Below, in pieces: positions 1 through 9,298 of a stretch of 64,000 nucleotides of DNA. Source of the DNA: Duganella aceris (GTDB lineage: Bacteria > Pseudomonadota > Gammaproteobacteria > Burkholderiales > Burkholderiaceae_D); contig NZ_JAADJT010000009.1 of NCBI RefSeq assembly GCF_011090165.1, positions 248,001 through 312,000 of the forward strand, written 5' to 3'. The translations under genes and the position numbers were made by a program. Numbering within the stretch: the first letter of the stretch is position 1; every line of letters begins with the position of its first letter. The notes beneath the pieces are model-generated. The model ran no database searches. It was given only the letters and a program-made list of their open reading frames with translations, and was not told the DNA's origin.

Positions 1-74
1 GCAAGAAGACGCGCATGGACTATGCCAAGTATGATGGTCGCACGATCAAATTCGGCATCCGGGGAAAACTGTAA
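1..74 (+). CDS. C-terminal end of a probable TonB-dependent receptor (partial)
   Basis: An open frame enters from the left edge and stops with TAA at 72-74. Only 23 residues are visible, ending in DGRTIKFGIRGKL. An ending of alternating polar and hydrophobic residues like this is typical of the last beta strand of TonB-dependent outer membrane receptors. The next gene starts 3 bases later and is a polysaccharide-degrading lipoprotein, which fits a receptor plus hydrolase utilisation locus. The assignment rests on the short tail and the context only. Confidence 0.5.
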   Translation, partial: KKTRMDYAKYDGRTIKFGIRGKL

Positions 75-77
75 TCC

Positions 78-1208
78 ATGATGAAACGACTCTTTGCGAC
101 CGGCGCCCTGGCGCTGGGTTTGGCCGGCTGCAGCACGCTGCAGCCGGCAGTCGACACGTCCGAGCAGGAGGTGGTCGGCATCATCAACAAGGTCAACGGC
201 TACTGGCAGCAGCGCGAAGCCCCGCAGAAATGGGCGTTCTGGGATATCGCCGCCTACCACACCGGGAATATGGAGGCTTACCAGATCACCGGCAACGCCG
301 CCTACCGCAAGTACTCGGAGGACTGGGCCAGGCACAATCAGTGGCAAGGCGCCAAGGCCACCGACAAGTCCACATGGAAGTACCAGTACGGCGAGACCGA
401 CGACCATGTAATGTTCGGCGACTGGCAGATCTGCTTCCAGACCTACGCCGACCTGTATCAGCTGGATAAGGATCCGCAAAAGATCGCCCGCGCCCGCGAG
501 GTGATGGAATACCAGATGAGCACCGCCAACAAGGATTACTGGTGGTGGTCGGATGGCTTGTACATGGTGATGCCGGTGATGACCAAGATGTACAACATCA
601 CCGGAAACCGCCTGTACCTGGACAAGCTGCACGAATATTTCCAGTACTCGAACAGCATCATGTTCGACGACGCCGAGCAGCTGTATTACCGCGACGCGCG
701 CTACGTCTATCCCAAGCACCAGAGCGTCAACGGCAAGAAGGACTTCTGGTCGCGCGGCGACGGCTGGGTGTTCGCCGGCCTGGCCAAGGTGCTGAAGGAT
801 CTGCCGAAGGACGATCCCTACCGCGCCGAATACGTGGCCAAGTTCAAGGGCATGGCGCAGACGCTGAAGAAAGCGCAATCGGCCGACGGCTACTGGACCC
901 GCAGCCTGCTCGATCCGCAGCACGCGCCGGGACCGGAGACCAGCGGCACCGCTTTCTTCGTCTACGGCTACCTGTGGGGCATCAACAACGGCGTGCTCGA
1001 TCGCGACGAGTACCTGCCGACGGTGCGCAAGGGCTGGCACTACCTGAGCAAGACCGCGCTGCAAGCGGACGGCAAGATCGGCTACGTGCAGCCGATCGGC
1101 GACCGCGCGATCCCTGGCCAGGTGGTGGATCAGAACTCGACCACGGCGTTCGGCGTCGGCGCCTACCTGTTGGCGTCGTCGGAGCTGGTGCGCCTGCTGC
1201 GTCAATAA
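78..1208 (+). CDS. GH105/GH88-type unsaturated uronyl hydrolase, lipoprotein
   Basis: A 376-residue protein. It opens with a lipoprotein signal (MMKRLFATGALALGLAGCS, lipobox LAGC with Cys at residue 18), so it is probably membrane anchored. The body matches the six-hairpin glycosidase fold of GH88/GH105. Family signatures include YGETDDHVMFGDWQ near residues 98-111 and WSRGDGWVFAGLAKVL near 224-239. These enzymes remove the unsaturated uronic acid left by polysaccharide lyases, for example from rhamnogalacturonan. Two ATG codons are adjacent (78 and 81). It sits directly upstream of DUF2264 and GH35 genes in the same direction, suggesting one operon. The exact substrate cannot be read from sequence. 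Confidence 0.87.
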   Translation: MMKRLFATGALALGLAGCSTLQPAVDTSEQEVVGIINKVNGYWQQREAPQKWAFWDIAAYHTGNMEAYQITGNAAYRKYSEDWARHNQWQGAKATDKSTWKYQYGETDDHVMFGDWQICFQTYADLYQLDKDPQKIARAREVMEYQMSTANKDYWWWSDGLYMVMPVMTKMYNITGNRLYLDKLHEYFQYSNSIMFDDAEQLYYRDARYVYPKHQSVNGKKDFWSRGDGWVFAGLAKVLKDLPKDDPYRAEYVAKFKGMAQTLKKAQSADGYWTRSLLDPQHAPGPETSGTAFFVYGYLWGINNGVLDRDEYLPTVRKGWHYLSKTALQADGKIGYVQPIGDRAIPGQVVDQNSTTAFGVGAYLLASSELVRLLRQ

Positions 1209-1222
1209 ACAACGGAGACTCA

Positions 1223-2494
1223 ATGGAACGACGTAATTTCATCCAGGCGATGGTGGCCGGATCGGCCGCCGGCGGCATGCTGGCGGCGCAAGGCGCCGCC
1301 GCGGCGACGGCCGCCGCCAAGACCGGGCCGGCCGGCAACGGCCGCGCCGAGCTGGCGGCGCTGGCGCAGAAGATGTCCGAACCGGTGCTGGTCAACATGG
1401 CGGCCGGCACGCTGAAGAAGAACTTCGCGCTGGAAGTCAGCCCGACCTGGGATGGCCGCGACAAGAACGTCGCGTATCTGGAATGCTTCGGCCGCCTGAT
1501 CGCCGGCATCGCGCCGTGGCTGGCCCTGGCCGACGACGGCACGCCGGAAGGCGCCACCCGCAAGCGTCTGCATCAACTGGCGCTGCAAAGCTATACCAAC
1601 TCGGTCGATCCGGCCAGTCCGGACTACCTGCAATGGAAGGCGCCGGGCCAGACGCTGGTCGATTCGGCCTACTACACCAACGCGCTGATGCGCGCGCCGA
1701 AAGCGCTGTGGGAGCCGCTGGACGCCAGGACCAAGCAACGCATCATCGCCGAGATCAAGTCGCTGCGCCGCATTGAACCGCCGTACATCAACTGGATGCT
1801 GTTCGCCGCGATGAACGAGGCCTGGCTGATGTCGATCGGCGAGGAGTTCGATCCGCTGCGCATGAACGTCGCGATCCGCAAGCTCAACGAATGGTATGTC
1901 GGCGACGGCTGGTACAAGGACGGCGACGCCTTCCACTTCGACTACTACAACGCCTTCGTCATGCATCCGATGCTGGTCGAAATCCTCGACGTGCTCGATG
2001 AGCGCAAGGGCGAATTCTGGAAGGGCAAGCCGAGCGAACTGCGGGCGCAGGCGGTCAAGCGCATGCAGCGCTATGGCGAGCACCTGGAGCGTTTCATCGG
2101 CACGGACGGCACCTTTGCGCCGATCGGCCGCTCGCTGACCTATCGCACCGCCGCGTTCCAGCCGCTGGCCTTGCTGGCCTTGCGCAAGCAGCTGCCGGCC
2201 AGCCTGCCCGAGGGCCAGGTGCGCGCCGCGCTGCAAGCGGTGCACCGGGCGGTGTGGACGGAGCCGAGCAATTTCACCAAGGACGGCTACCTGACCATCG
2301 GCTTCGTCGGCCATCATCCGGAGCTGGGCGACTGGTACTCCAACAACGGCAGCATGTACATCGCCTCGGCCAGCCTGCTGCCGCTGGGCCTCGCGCCGAC
2401 CGACAGCTACTGGACCGCGCCGGCGCAGGACTGGACGCAGAAGAAAGCCTTCGCAGGCGCCAAATTCCCCAAAGACTACCCGGTGGACTATTAA
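1223..2494 (+). CDS. DUF2264 domain-containing protein with Tat-like signal
   Basis: A 423-residue protein. The N-terminus (MERRNFIQAMVAGSAAGG) has a twin-arginine motif and a hydrophobic stretch ending in Ala-rich sequence, so export by Tat is likely. The rest resembles DUF2264, a family found in plant-polysaccharide loci and thought to be an alpha/alpha barrel related to glycoside hydrolases or lyases. Recognisable pieces are YLECFGRLIAGIAPWL and GDGWYKDGDAFHFDYYNAF. A ribosome site (GGAG) precedes the ATG. The stop codon overlaps the start of the GH35 gene by one base (TAATG), which points to translational coupling. Enzymatic activity is not established for the family. Confidence 0.82.
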   Translation: MERRNFIQAMVAGSAAGGMLAAQGAAAATAAAKTGPAGNGRAELAALAQKMSEPVLVNMAAGTLKKNFALEVSPTWDGRDKNVAYLECFGRLIAGIAPWLALADDGTPEGATRKRLHQLALQSYTNSVDPASPDYLQWKAPGQTLVDSAYYTNALMRAPKALWEPLDARTKQRIIAEIKSLRRIEPPYINWMLFAAMNEAWLMSIGEEFDPLRMNVAIRKLNEWYVGDGWYKDGDAFHFDYYNAFVMHPMLVEILDVLDERKGEFWKGKPSELRAQAVKRMQRYGEHLERFIGTDGTFAPIGRSLTYRTAAFQPLALLALRKQLPASLPEGQVRAALQAVHRAVWTEPSNFTKDGYLTIGFVGHHPELGDWYSNNGSMYIASASLLPLGLAPTDSYWTAPAQDWTQKKAFAGAKFPKDYPVDY

Positions 2495-4851
2495 TGAGCA
2501 AACCCCTGGAATCACGGCGCCGCGTGCTGCGCGGCGCCGGCGCGGCGATGGGCGGCATGCTGCTGCCTGCGGGCGCAGCCTCCGCGGCCACGCCGCGCTT
2601 CGCCATCGGCGACAACGACTTCCTGCTCGACGGCCAGCGCTTGCAAATCCGCTGCGGCGAAATGCACTTCGCCCGCGTCCCGCGCGAATACTGGACCCAT
2701 CGGCTGAAAGCCATCAAGGCGATGGGCCTGAACACCGTCTGCGCCTACCTGTTCTGGAACTACCACGAATGGCGCGAAGGTAAATACGACTGGCGCGGGC
2801 AGCGCGACGCCGCCGAATTCTGCCGCCTGGCGCAGCAGGAGGGCTTGTGGGTGATCCTGCGTCCCGGTCCCTACGCCTGCGCCGAATGGGAAATGGGCGG
2901 CCTGCCATGGTGGCTGCTGAAAAGTCCCGGCGACGCCTTCCTGCGCACGCGCGAGGCCAGCTTCGTGCAGCCGGCGCGGCGCTGGATGGCCGAAGTGGGC
3001 CGCGTGCTCGGGGCGCAGCAAATCACAAAAGGCGGCCCGATACTGATGGTGCAGGTCGAGAACGAATACGGCTTCTTCGGCGAAGACCTCGACTACATGC
3101 GCGAGATGCGCGCCATGCTGCTCGGCGCCGGCTTCGACGTGCCGCTATTCCAGTGCAACCCGACCAACGCCGTGGTCAAGTCGCACATCGACGGCCTGTT
3201 CGACGTGGTCAACTTCGGCAGCGATCCGGCGGCCGGCTTCAAGGAACTGGACAAGGTGCAGAAGGGGCCGCGCATGTGCGGCGAATACTACTCCGGCTGG
3301 TTCGACACCTGGGGCGCGCCGCACCGTCGCGGCTCGGCCAACGGCGCCGTCGCCGACATCCAGACCATGCTGAAGGCGAACGGCTCGTTCAGCCTGTACA
3401 TGGCGCACGGCGGCACCACCTTCGGTCTGTGGGGCGGCTGCGACCGCCCCTTCCGCCCCGACACCAGCAGCTACGACTACGACGCCCCGATCAGCGAGGC
3501 TGGATGGACCGGCGAGAAGTTCCAGGCCTACCGCGACGGCATCAAGCCGCATTTGATGACCGGCGAAACGCTGCCCGCCGCGCCGCCGCAGAACGCGCTG
3601 ATCGCCATCGCGCCGTTCGCGTTCAAGGAATCGTCGCCGGTGCTCGCGGCGATGGCGGCGATGGCGCCCAATGCCGTCATCAAGGCCGTCTCGCCGCAGC
3701 CGATCGAACAGTACGATATCAGCCGTGGCCTGGTGTCGTACCGCGTCACGCTGCCCGCCGGCCCGGCCGCCACGCTGGAGGCGGCCAAGGTGCGCGACCT
3801 GGCCTGGGTCCACCTCGACGGCAAGCAGGTCGGTACGATGGACACGCGCCACCGCCGCTTCAGCGTCGACCTGCCGGCGCGCGACCAGCCGGCGACGCTG
3901 GAGATCCTGTTGTACACCATCGCCCGCGTCAACTTCGGCGTCGAGATCCACGACCGCAAGGGCCTGCACGGCCCGGTGCTGCTGGGCGGGAAACCGCTGG
4001 AAAACTGGGAAATCCGCGCCATCGACTTCGACGCCGACGGCGTGCTTCCGGCGCTGACATGGAAGACCGGCCGCAGCGCCGGCCCGGCCTTCTGGCGCGG
4101 CGGCTTCGACGCGGCGCAAACCGGCGACACCTTCCTCGACATGTCGGGCTGGGGCCAGGGCATCGTCTGGGTCAACGGCCGCTGCCTGGGGCGCTACTGG
4201 AGCATCGGCCCGACGCAGACCATGTACCTGCCCGGCCCATGGATCAAGCGCGGACGCAACGAGGTGGTGGTGCTGGACCTGACCGGGCCGCAAAGCGCGC
4301 GCATCGCCGGCCTGAAGATGCCGATCCTGGACCGGCTGCGTCCCGACCGCGATCTGCCTCGCCCGCCGAGCAAGGTCAAGCCGCGGCTGGACGGCGTCAA
4401 GCCGGTGCACGAAGGCGAGTTCGCGCGCGGCGCGGCGACGCAGGATGTGCTGTTCGCCCAGCCAGCCAGCGGCCGCCAGTTCTGCCTCGAATCGCTGGAC
4501 GCCTTCGACGGCAAAGGCTACGCCGCCGTGGCCGAACTGGCCTTGCTCGGGGTCGACGGCAAGCCGCTGAACCAGTCCAACTGGACCATCGCCTACGCCA
4601 GCAGCGAGGAAGCCACCAAGGAGGACGGCTCCGCGCTCAATGCCATCAATGGCCAGAACACCGACCATTGGCACACGGCTTACAGCGGCAAGGCGCCGCA
4701 TCCGGCCCACCCGCATCGCCTGATCATCGACCTGGGCAAGCCCGCGATCGTGGCCGGCATGCGCTACACGCCGCGCCAGGGCGCGGAGGGCGTCACCGGC
4801 CGCATCCGCCATTACCGCGTTTATGTAGGTGAAAGCCTGACCAATGGATAG
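2494..4851 (+). CDS. GH35 beta-galactosidase with Tat-like signal
   Basis: A 785-residue protein beginning MSKPLESRRRVLRGAGAAMG, a twin-arginine leader. The catalytic domain is a GH35 barrel. The acid/base glutamate is in the motif VENEYG (Glu191 after Asn190), and the likely nucleophile is Glu264 in GEYYSGWFDTWG. RPGPYACAEWEMGG is another GH35 signature. Beta-sandwich domains follow, and the last roughly 120 residues look like a discoidin/F5-8-type carbohydrate-binding region. The enzyme should remove beta-galactosyl residues from plant oligosaccharides. It is the last gene of the three-hydrolase run and is followed by a strong hairpin. Confidence 0.9.
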   Translation: MSKPLESRRRVLRGAGAAMGGMLLPAGAASAATPRFAIGDNDFLLDGQRLQIRCGEMHFARVPREYWTHRLKAIKAMGLNTVCAYLFWNYHEWREGKYDWRGQRDAAEFCRLAQQEGLWVILRPGPYACAEWEMGGLPWWLLKSPGDAFLRTREASFVQPARRWMAEVGRVLGAQQITKGGPILMVQVENEYGFFGEDLDYMREMRAMLLGAGFDVPLFQCNPTNAVVKSHIDGLFDVVNFGSDPAAGFKELDKVQKGPRMCGEYYSGWFDTWGAPHRRGSANGAVADIQTMLKANGSFSLYMAHGGTTFGLWGGCDRPFRPDTSSYDYDAPISEAGWTGEKFQAYRDGIKPHLMTGETLPAAPPQNALIAIAPFAFKESSPVLAAMAAMAPNAVIKAVSPQPIEQYDISRGLVSYRVTLPAGPAATLEAAKVRDLAWVHLDGKQVGTMDTRHRRFSVDLPARDQPATLEILLYTIARVNFGVEIHDRKGLHGPVLLGGKPLENWEIRAIDFDADGVLPALTWKTGRSAGPAFWRGGFDAAQTGDTFLDMSGWGQGIVWVNGRCLGRYWSIGPTQTMYLPGPWIKRGRNEVVVLDLTGPQSARIAGLKMPILDRLRPDRDLPRPPSKVKPRLDGVKPVHEGEFARGAATQDVLFAQPASGRQFCLESLDAFDGKGYAAVAELALLGVDGKPLNQSNWTIAYASSEEATKEDGSALNAINGQNTDHWHTAYSGKAPHPAHPHRLIIDLGKPAIVAGMRYTPRQGAEGVTGRIRHYRVYVGESLTNG

Positions 4852-4864
4852 GTGAACCGCCGAT

Positions 4865-4889
4865 ACCCGGGGATTGACAGGCCCCGGGT
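4865..4889 (+). terminator. hairpin after the GH35 gene
   Basis: An 8-bp perfect stem (ACCCGGGG / CCCCGGGT) with a 9-base loop begins 14 bases after the GH35 stop. The T-tract is weak (TTGTC). Its position supports starting the next gene at ATG 4909 rather than at the in-frame GTG 4852, which would place the hairpin inside the coding region. Confidence 0.55.
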
Positions 4890-4908
4890 TGTCGGGAATC
4901 ATCTGTCA

Positions 4909-6405
4909 ATGATAAAACGCCACAAATTCTGGGAACGACCGAACTGGTTGTTTTGCCTGCTGCTTCCCCTGTTTCACTTCGCCAGCGTCAAACTCACTTT
5001 CTTCTGCGCCGTCACGCCGGAAAATTCGGTGGTGGTCTGGCTGCCCAACGCGGTGCTGCTGGCGGCGCTGCTGCGCTTTCGCGGCCAGCGCGCGCCCTTG
5101 CTGGCCTGCCTCACCTTCAGTTCCGACGTGCTGGCCAACCTGGTGCCCTTCCCCTGGTACGAGGCGGTGCTGCTGAGCGTCGTCAATCTGCTGGAGATCT
5201 TCTTCACCTATTACCTGATGCGGCGCAGCGGCGCCTCGTTCCGGCTGCAGCGGGTGCAGGACCTGGTCAAGTTCATCCTCGCCGGACCGTTGTTCGGCGC
5301 GATGCTGGCCGGCCTGCTGGCGGCGGTGGTGCTGCAGCAGTTCGGCGGCGCCACCACGTCCTACCTCACGCTGGCGCGGGTGTGGTGGTTCGGCGACGGT
5401 CTCGGATTATTGATCTACACGCCGCTGCTGCTGGCCTTCACCCAGCGCCAGCACCAGCGCGTGCGCCTGACCCGCTGGGACGACATGGCGCTGGTGCTGA
5501 CGCTATTGCTGGCGACCGCCATCCTGTCGGCCCACGGCGGCGAGATCGACGGCGTCTCCGTCACGCCGACGCTGTTGCTGCCGGCGGTGGCGGTGATCGC
5601 CTTCCGCTTCGGCACGCGTCTGACCACGCTGTTCGTGGCGCTGATCTCGCTGGCCACGGCGATGATGATGAGCACCGGCCTCAAACCCTTCGGCGAGGTG
5701 GCGGCGCACCTGGAGGTGGTGCGCGCGCAGGAGTTCATCCTGACGCTGTGCATCGTCGGCATCGGCTTCGCGGTGCTGCTGAGCGAATTGCAGGCGCGCG
5801 AACGGGAACTGGAAAGCCGCGTGCGCGACCGCACCCGCGAGCTGGAACAATCGAACGACCGGCTGGCGGCGATCAGCGCCACCGACGGCCTGACCGGCAT
5901 CGCCAACCGGCGCCGCTTCGACGAAACGCTGGCGACCGAATGGAGCCGCGCCCGCCGCGGCAAGCAGGCGCTGATGCTGGCGATGCTGGACGTCGACCTG
6001 TTCAAGCAATACAACGACCACTACGGCCACCAGGCCGGCGACGACGTGCTGCGCGCGGTGGCGTGCGAGCTGACCGCGCGCATCCGCCGCAGCGGCGATT
6101 TCGTGGCGCGCTACGGCGGCGAGGAGTTCGCACTGATCGCGCAAGCGGGCAGCGAGGAACAGGCTTTGGCCACCGCATCCAATATTTGCCGCGCCATCGA
6201 GGCGATGAAGACGCCGCATCTCACCTCCCCCGTCGGCGTGCTGACGGTGAGCGTCGGGGTGGCGATGGTGGTCCCGGGCGAGCACGATTCCGTGGTCGCC
6301 TTCCTCAAGGCGGCCGACGCGGCGCTGTATCGCGCCAAGCAGCTGGGCCGCAACCGGGTCGAAGTGGCCGATATCGAACGCCGCGCCACCCAGCAGTCGG
6401 CCTAA
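4909..6405 (+). CDS. MASE1-type membrane sensor diguanylate cyclase
   Basis: A 498-residue protein. The N-terminal 290 or so residues carry about eight hydrophobic segments and the phrase VVVWLPNAVLLAALLRF, typical of MASE1 sensory domains. A short coiled-coil (ERELESRVRDRTRELEQSN) links to a GGDEF domain with the intact signature RYGGEEFAL, so c-di-GMP synthesis is expected. A product-inhibition I-site (RSGD) lies five residues before GGEEF. An in-frame GTG at 4852 would add 19 residues but overlaps the terminator hairpin, so ATG 4909 was chosen. The gene converges with the AraC regulator and overlaps its end by 4 bases. Confidence 0.88.
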   Translation: MIKRHKFWERPNWLFCLLLPLFHFASVKLTFFCAVTPENSVVVWLPNAVLLAALLRFRGQRAPLLACLTFSSDVLANLVPFPWYEAVLLSVVNLLEIFFTYYLMRRSGASFRLQRVQDLVKFILAGPLFGAMLAGLLAAVVLQQFGGATTSYLTLARVWWFGDGLGLLIYTPLLLAFTQRQHQRVRLTRWDDMALVLTLLLATAILSAHGGEIDGVSVTPTLLLPAVAVIAFRFGTRLTTLFVALISLATAMMMSTGLKPFGEVAAHLEVVRAQEFILTLCIVGIGFAVLLSELQARERELESRVRDRTRELEQSNDRLAAISATDGLTGIANRRRFDETLATEWSRARRGKQALMLAMLDVDLFKQYNDHYGHQAGDDVLRAVACELTARIRRSGDFVARYGGEEFALIAQAGSEEQALATASNICRAIEAMKTPHLTSPVGVLTVSVGVAMVVPGEHDSVVAFLKAADAALYRAKQLGRNRVEVADIERRATQQSA

Positions 6406-7160
6406 GGCCGGCCGGTCGACAGCTGGCGGTACTGGCTGGGCGTGAGCCCGGTGGTGGCCTTGAACTGGCGGGTGAAGGCGGAGTGGTCGCCGTAGCCGCA
6501 GGCTTGCGCGATCTCCGCCACGCTGGCGTCGCCGGCCAGCATGCGCGAGGCGGCGTCGACGCGGGTCTGGATGATCATCTGGCGCGGTGTCAGGTGGAAG
6601 ATGCGCAGGAAGTAGCGCTCGATCTGCGCCACCGACATATTCGCGGTGCGCGCCAGGTCCGGCAGATGCAGCGGCTGGCCGTACTGCTCATGAATCAGCG
6701 TCACCGCCGCCGCCACCTTGCGGTAGGCCGGGTTCTTCTTGTCCGCCATCGCCAGGTCGCGCGAGACGCCGGTCAGGCCGACGATGCGGCCGTGCGCGTC
6801 GCGCAGCGCGGTCTTGCGCGTCAGGCACCAGCCCGGGTCGCGGTTGGGATACAGGTGCAGCTCCAGCTGGTCCTCGATGTCGCTGTCGCCGGCCAGCACC
6901 GCCATGTCCTGCGCCATGTAGGTCTGGCCGAACGGATGGGCGAAAACCTCGGCCGGGGTGCGCCCGATCAGCGCCGACTTGTGCCGCTGGCCGCAGCGCT
7001 GCACCAGCGTCTGGTTCACCACCACGTAGCGCGCCTGCTCATCCTTGACGAAAAACACCACGTCCGGCAGCGCGTCGAACAGCGCCTCGGCGAAGAAAGG
7101 ATCGGCGATGCCGGCGCCCAGGGCGCGGCGCGCGTCGTCGTGCGGGGAGTCGGTTTCCAT
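6402..7160 (-). CDS. AraC family regulator with N-terminal PAS domain
   Basis: A 252-residue protein. Residues about 20-135 look like a PAS sensor (ALPDVVFFVKDEQARYVVVN, then PEVFAHPFG-type contacts). The C-terminal 100 residues are an AraC/XylS double helix-turn-helix with the family signature around CGYGDHSAFTRQFKATTGLT. ATG 7160 has a weak purine-rich site; an in-frame ATG at 7211 is an alternative. It is transcribed away from the hydroxyproline operon with about 100 bases between starts. The obvious inference is that it controls that operon, possibly sensing hydroxyproline or a product through the PAS domain. No binding site could be identified. Confidence 0.85.
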   Translation of the reverse strand: METDSPHDDARRALGAGIADPFFAEALFDALPDVVFFVKDEQARYVVVNQTLVQRCGQRHKSALIGRTPAEVFAHPFGQTYMAQDMAVLAGDSDIEDQLELHLYPNRDPGWCLTRKTALRDAHGRIVGLTGVSRDLAMADKKNPAYRKVAAAVTLIHEQYGQPLHLPDLARTANMSVAQIERYFLRIFHLTPRQMIIQTRVDAASRMLAGDASVAEIAQACGYGDHSAFTRQFKATTGLTPSQYRQLSTGRP

Positions 7161-7262
7161 GCCGCCGATTGTAGCGAGGTTTTTTGCGGTTGTGCAGATT
7201 TCGTCATTCATCGTGCGCAGACGGTGCAAGACAGCGGCGCCCGGGAAGCCTAAGATTCGAGC

Positions 7263-8195
7263 ATGAAAACCATCTCCATCATCGACTCCCACACCGGCGG
7301 CGAACCCACCCGCCTGGTCACCGACGGCGGCCCGGACCTGGGCGCCGGCCCCTTGAGCGAACGCGTGGCCATGCTGCGCGCCGCGCACGACAACTTCCGT
7401 TCCGCCGTGGTGTGCGAACCGCGCGGCTCGGACGTGCTGGTCGGCGCGCTGCTGTGCGAACCGCATGCGGCCGACTGCGTGGCCGGCGTCATCTTCTTCA
7501 ACAACGTCGGCTACCTCGGCATGTGCGGCCACGGCACCATCGGCTTGATCGCGTCGCTGGCGTTCATGGGACGCATCGGGCCGGGACGGCACCGCATCGA
7601 TACGCCGGTCGGCGTGGTCGAGGCGGAACTGCACGCCGACGGCGGCGTCACCGTGGACAACGTGGCCTCGTACCGCAGCCGCGCGCAGGTCGCGGTCGAG
7701 GTGCCGGGCTACGGCACGGTCACCGGCGATGTGGCCTACGGCGGCAACTGGTTCTTCCTGGTCGCCGACCATGGCCTGGAGTTGGGCGTGCACAACGTCG
7801 AAGCGCTGACGGCCTGCAGCGCGGCCATCGGCGCGGCGCTGGTCCGCGACGGCGTCACCGGCGACGACGGCGCGCTGATCGACCATATCGAATTGTTCGC
7901 GCCATCGCGCACCGGCGCCGACAGCCAGAGTTTCGTGCTCTGCCCCGGCAAGGCCTACGACCGCTCGCCGTGCGGCACCGGCACCAGCGCCAAGCTGGCC
8001 TGCCTGGCGGCCGACGGCAAGCTGGCCGAGGGCGCGCTGTGGAAGCAGGAGAGTGTGATCGGCAGCGTGTTCGAAGCGTCGTACAAATACCAGGGCGAGA
8101 AACTGATTCCCAGCATACGCGGCAAGGCCTGGGTCAACGCGCAGGCCCAGTTGATCCTCGATCCCACCGATCCTTTCGTGTGGGGCATCCGGTGA
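7263..8195 (+). CDS. lhpA: 4-hydroxyproline 2-epimerase (proline racemase family)
   Basis: A 310-residue enzyme that converts trans-4-hydroxy-L-proline to cis-4-hydroxy-D-proline, the entry step of hydroxyproline catabolism. Both catalytic cysteines are present: Cys88 in MCGHGTIG and Cys237 in SPCGTGTSAKLA, the arrangement of hydroxyproline epimerases (a Thr at the second position would suggest a dehydratase instead). It is first in a tight five-gene operon. No good ribosome site precedes ATG 7263. A TAAGAT hexamer lies only 6 bases upstream, so a very short leader or leaderless message is possible. Confidence 0.92.
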   Translation: MKTISIIDSHTGGEPTRLVTDGGPDLGAGPLSERVAMLRAAHDNFRSAVVCEPRGSDVLVGALLCEPHAADCVAGVIFFNNVGYLGMCGHGTIGLIASLAFMGRIGPGRHRIDTPVGVVEAELHADGGVTVDNVASYRSRAQVAVEVPGYGTVTGDVAYGGNWFFLVADHGLELGVHNVEALTACSAAIGAALVRDGVTGDDGALIDHIELFAPSRTGADSQSFVLCPGKAYDRSPCGTGTSAKLACLAADGKLAEGALWKQESVIGSVFEASYKYQGEKLIPSIRGKAWVNAQAQLILDPTDPFVWGIR

Positions 8196-9298
8196 ACAAT
8201 CCGGACGTGATCGTCATCGGCGCCGGCATCGTCGGCGCCGCCTGTGCGGACGCGCTCAGCGAGCGCGGGCTGCGGGTGACGGTCGTGGAGCAGGACATCG
8301 CCGGCGGCGGCGCCACCGCCGCCGGCATGGGCCACCTGGTGGTCATGGACGACAACGCGGCGGAGCTGGCGCTGTCGTCGTATTCGGTCGCGCTATGGAA
8401 GGATCTGGTGGGCGACCGGCCGCAGCGGCATGAGTACAGCGGCTGCGGCACCATCTGGGTCGCCGCCGACGAGGAGGAACTGGAGGCCGCGCGCGTCAAG
8501 GCGCAAACGCTGTCGGCGCATGGTCTCGATTGCGAGCTGTTGTCGCCGGCGCGCCTGTATGAGCGCGAGCCGCAGTTACGGGCCGGCTTGGCTGGCGGGC
8601 TGCTGGTCGGCGGCGATGGGCTGGTGTATCCGCCCAAGAGCGCGCGCATCTTGCTGGACCGCGCCATGCGGCGCGGCGCCGTGTCCCGTCGCGCCACGGT
8701 CGCGGCGATCGAAGACCACGGCGTGCTGCTGGCCGACGGCACGCGACACCAGGCGCAGCACATCGTGCTGGCCGCCGGCGCGCGCTCGACCGCGCTGCTG
8801 CCGGAGCTGCCGATGCAGCCGAAAAAAGGACACCTGGCGATCACCGATCGCTATCCGGGCTTCGTCCGGCATCAGCTGGTGGAGCTGGGCTATATCAAGA
8901 GCGCCCATGCGGCCAGCGGCGATTCGGTGGCGTTCAATTTGCAACCGCGTCCCACCGGACAAATCCTGATCGGCTCCTCGCGCCAGTTCGACACGGTCGA
9001 TCCGGAGGTCGAGCCGGACATGCTGCGGCGCATGCTGCGTCATGCCGCCACCTTCACGCCGCAGTTGGCGCAGCTGAACGTGCTGCGCTGCTGGACCGGC
9101 CTGCGCGCCGCCACGCCGGACGGCCTGCCACTGATCGGCCCCAGCGCGGCGCGGCGCGGGCTGTGGCTGGCCACCGGCCACGAAGGATTGGGCATCACCA
9201 CCTCGCTGGCGACGGCGCAGCTGCTGGCCGCCCAGGTGCAAGGCGAAACCACGCGCATCCCCACCACGCCTTACCTTCCAGGGCGCTTCCATGAATAG
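8192..9298 (+). CDS. FAD-dependent D-amino acid dehydrogenase subunit (D-hydroxyproline dehydrogenase)
   Basis: A 368-residue DAO-family flavoprotein. The N-terminal Rossmann motif is VIVIGAGIVGAACADALSER. The C-terminal part has the second FAD contact (RCWTGLRAATPDGLPLIG) followed by GHEGLGITTSLATAQLLA. It starts with GTG 8192, overlapping the epimerase stop by 4 bases (GTGA). With the small ferredoxin-like gene and the larger flavoprotein that follow, it should form the heteromeric D-hydroxyproline dehydrogenase that yields delta1-pyrroline-4-hydroxy-2-carboxylate. Pseudomonas counterparts are named lhpB/E/F; subunit names are not assigned here. Confidence 0.88.
   Translation: MNNPDVIVIGAGIVGAACADALSERGLRVTVVEQDIAGGGATAAGMGHLVVMDDNAAELALSSYSVALWKDLVGDRPQRHEYSGCGTIWVAADEEELEAARVKAQTLSAHGLDCELLSPARLYEREPQLRAGLAGGLLVGGDGLVYPPKSARILLDRAMRRGAVSRRATVAAIEDHGVLLADGTRHQAQHIVLAAGARSTALLPELPMQPKKGHLAITDRYPGFVRHQLVELGYIKSAHAASGDSVAFNLQPRPTGQILIGSSRQFDTVDPEVEPDMLRRMLRHAATFTPQLAQLNVLRCWTGLRAATPDGLPLIGPSAARRGLWLATGHEGLGITTSLATAQLLAAQVQGETTRIPTTPYLPGRFHE

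Noticed and set aside
4852..4908. GTG 4852 as the start of the diguanylate cyclase
   Set aside because: It would place the GH35 terminator hairpin inside the coding region and add a charged, non-conserved 19-residue head; ATG 4909 begins just before the membrane domain.
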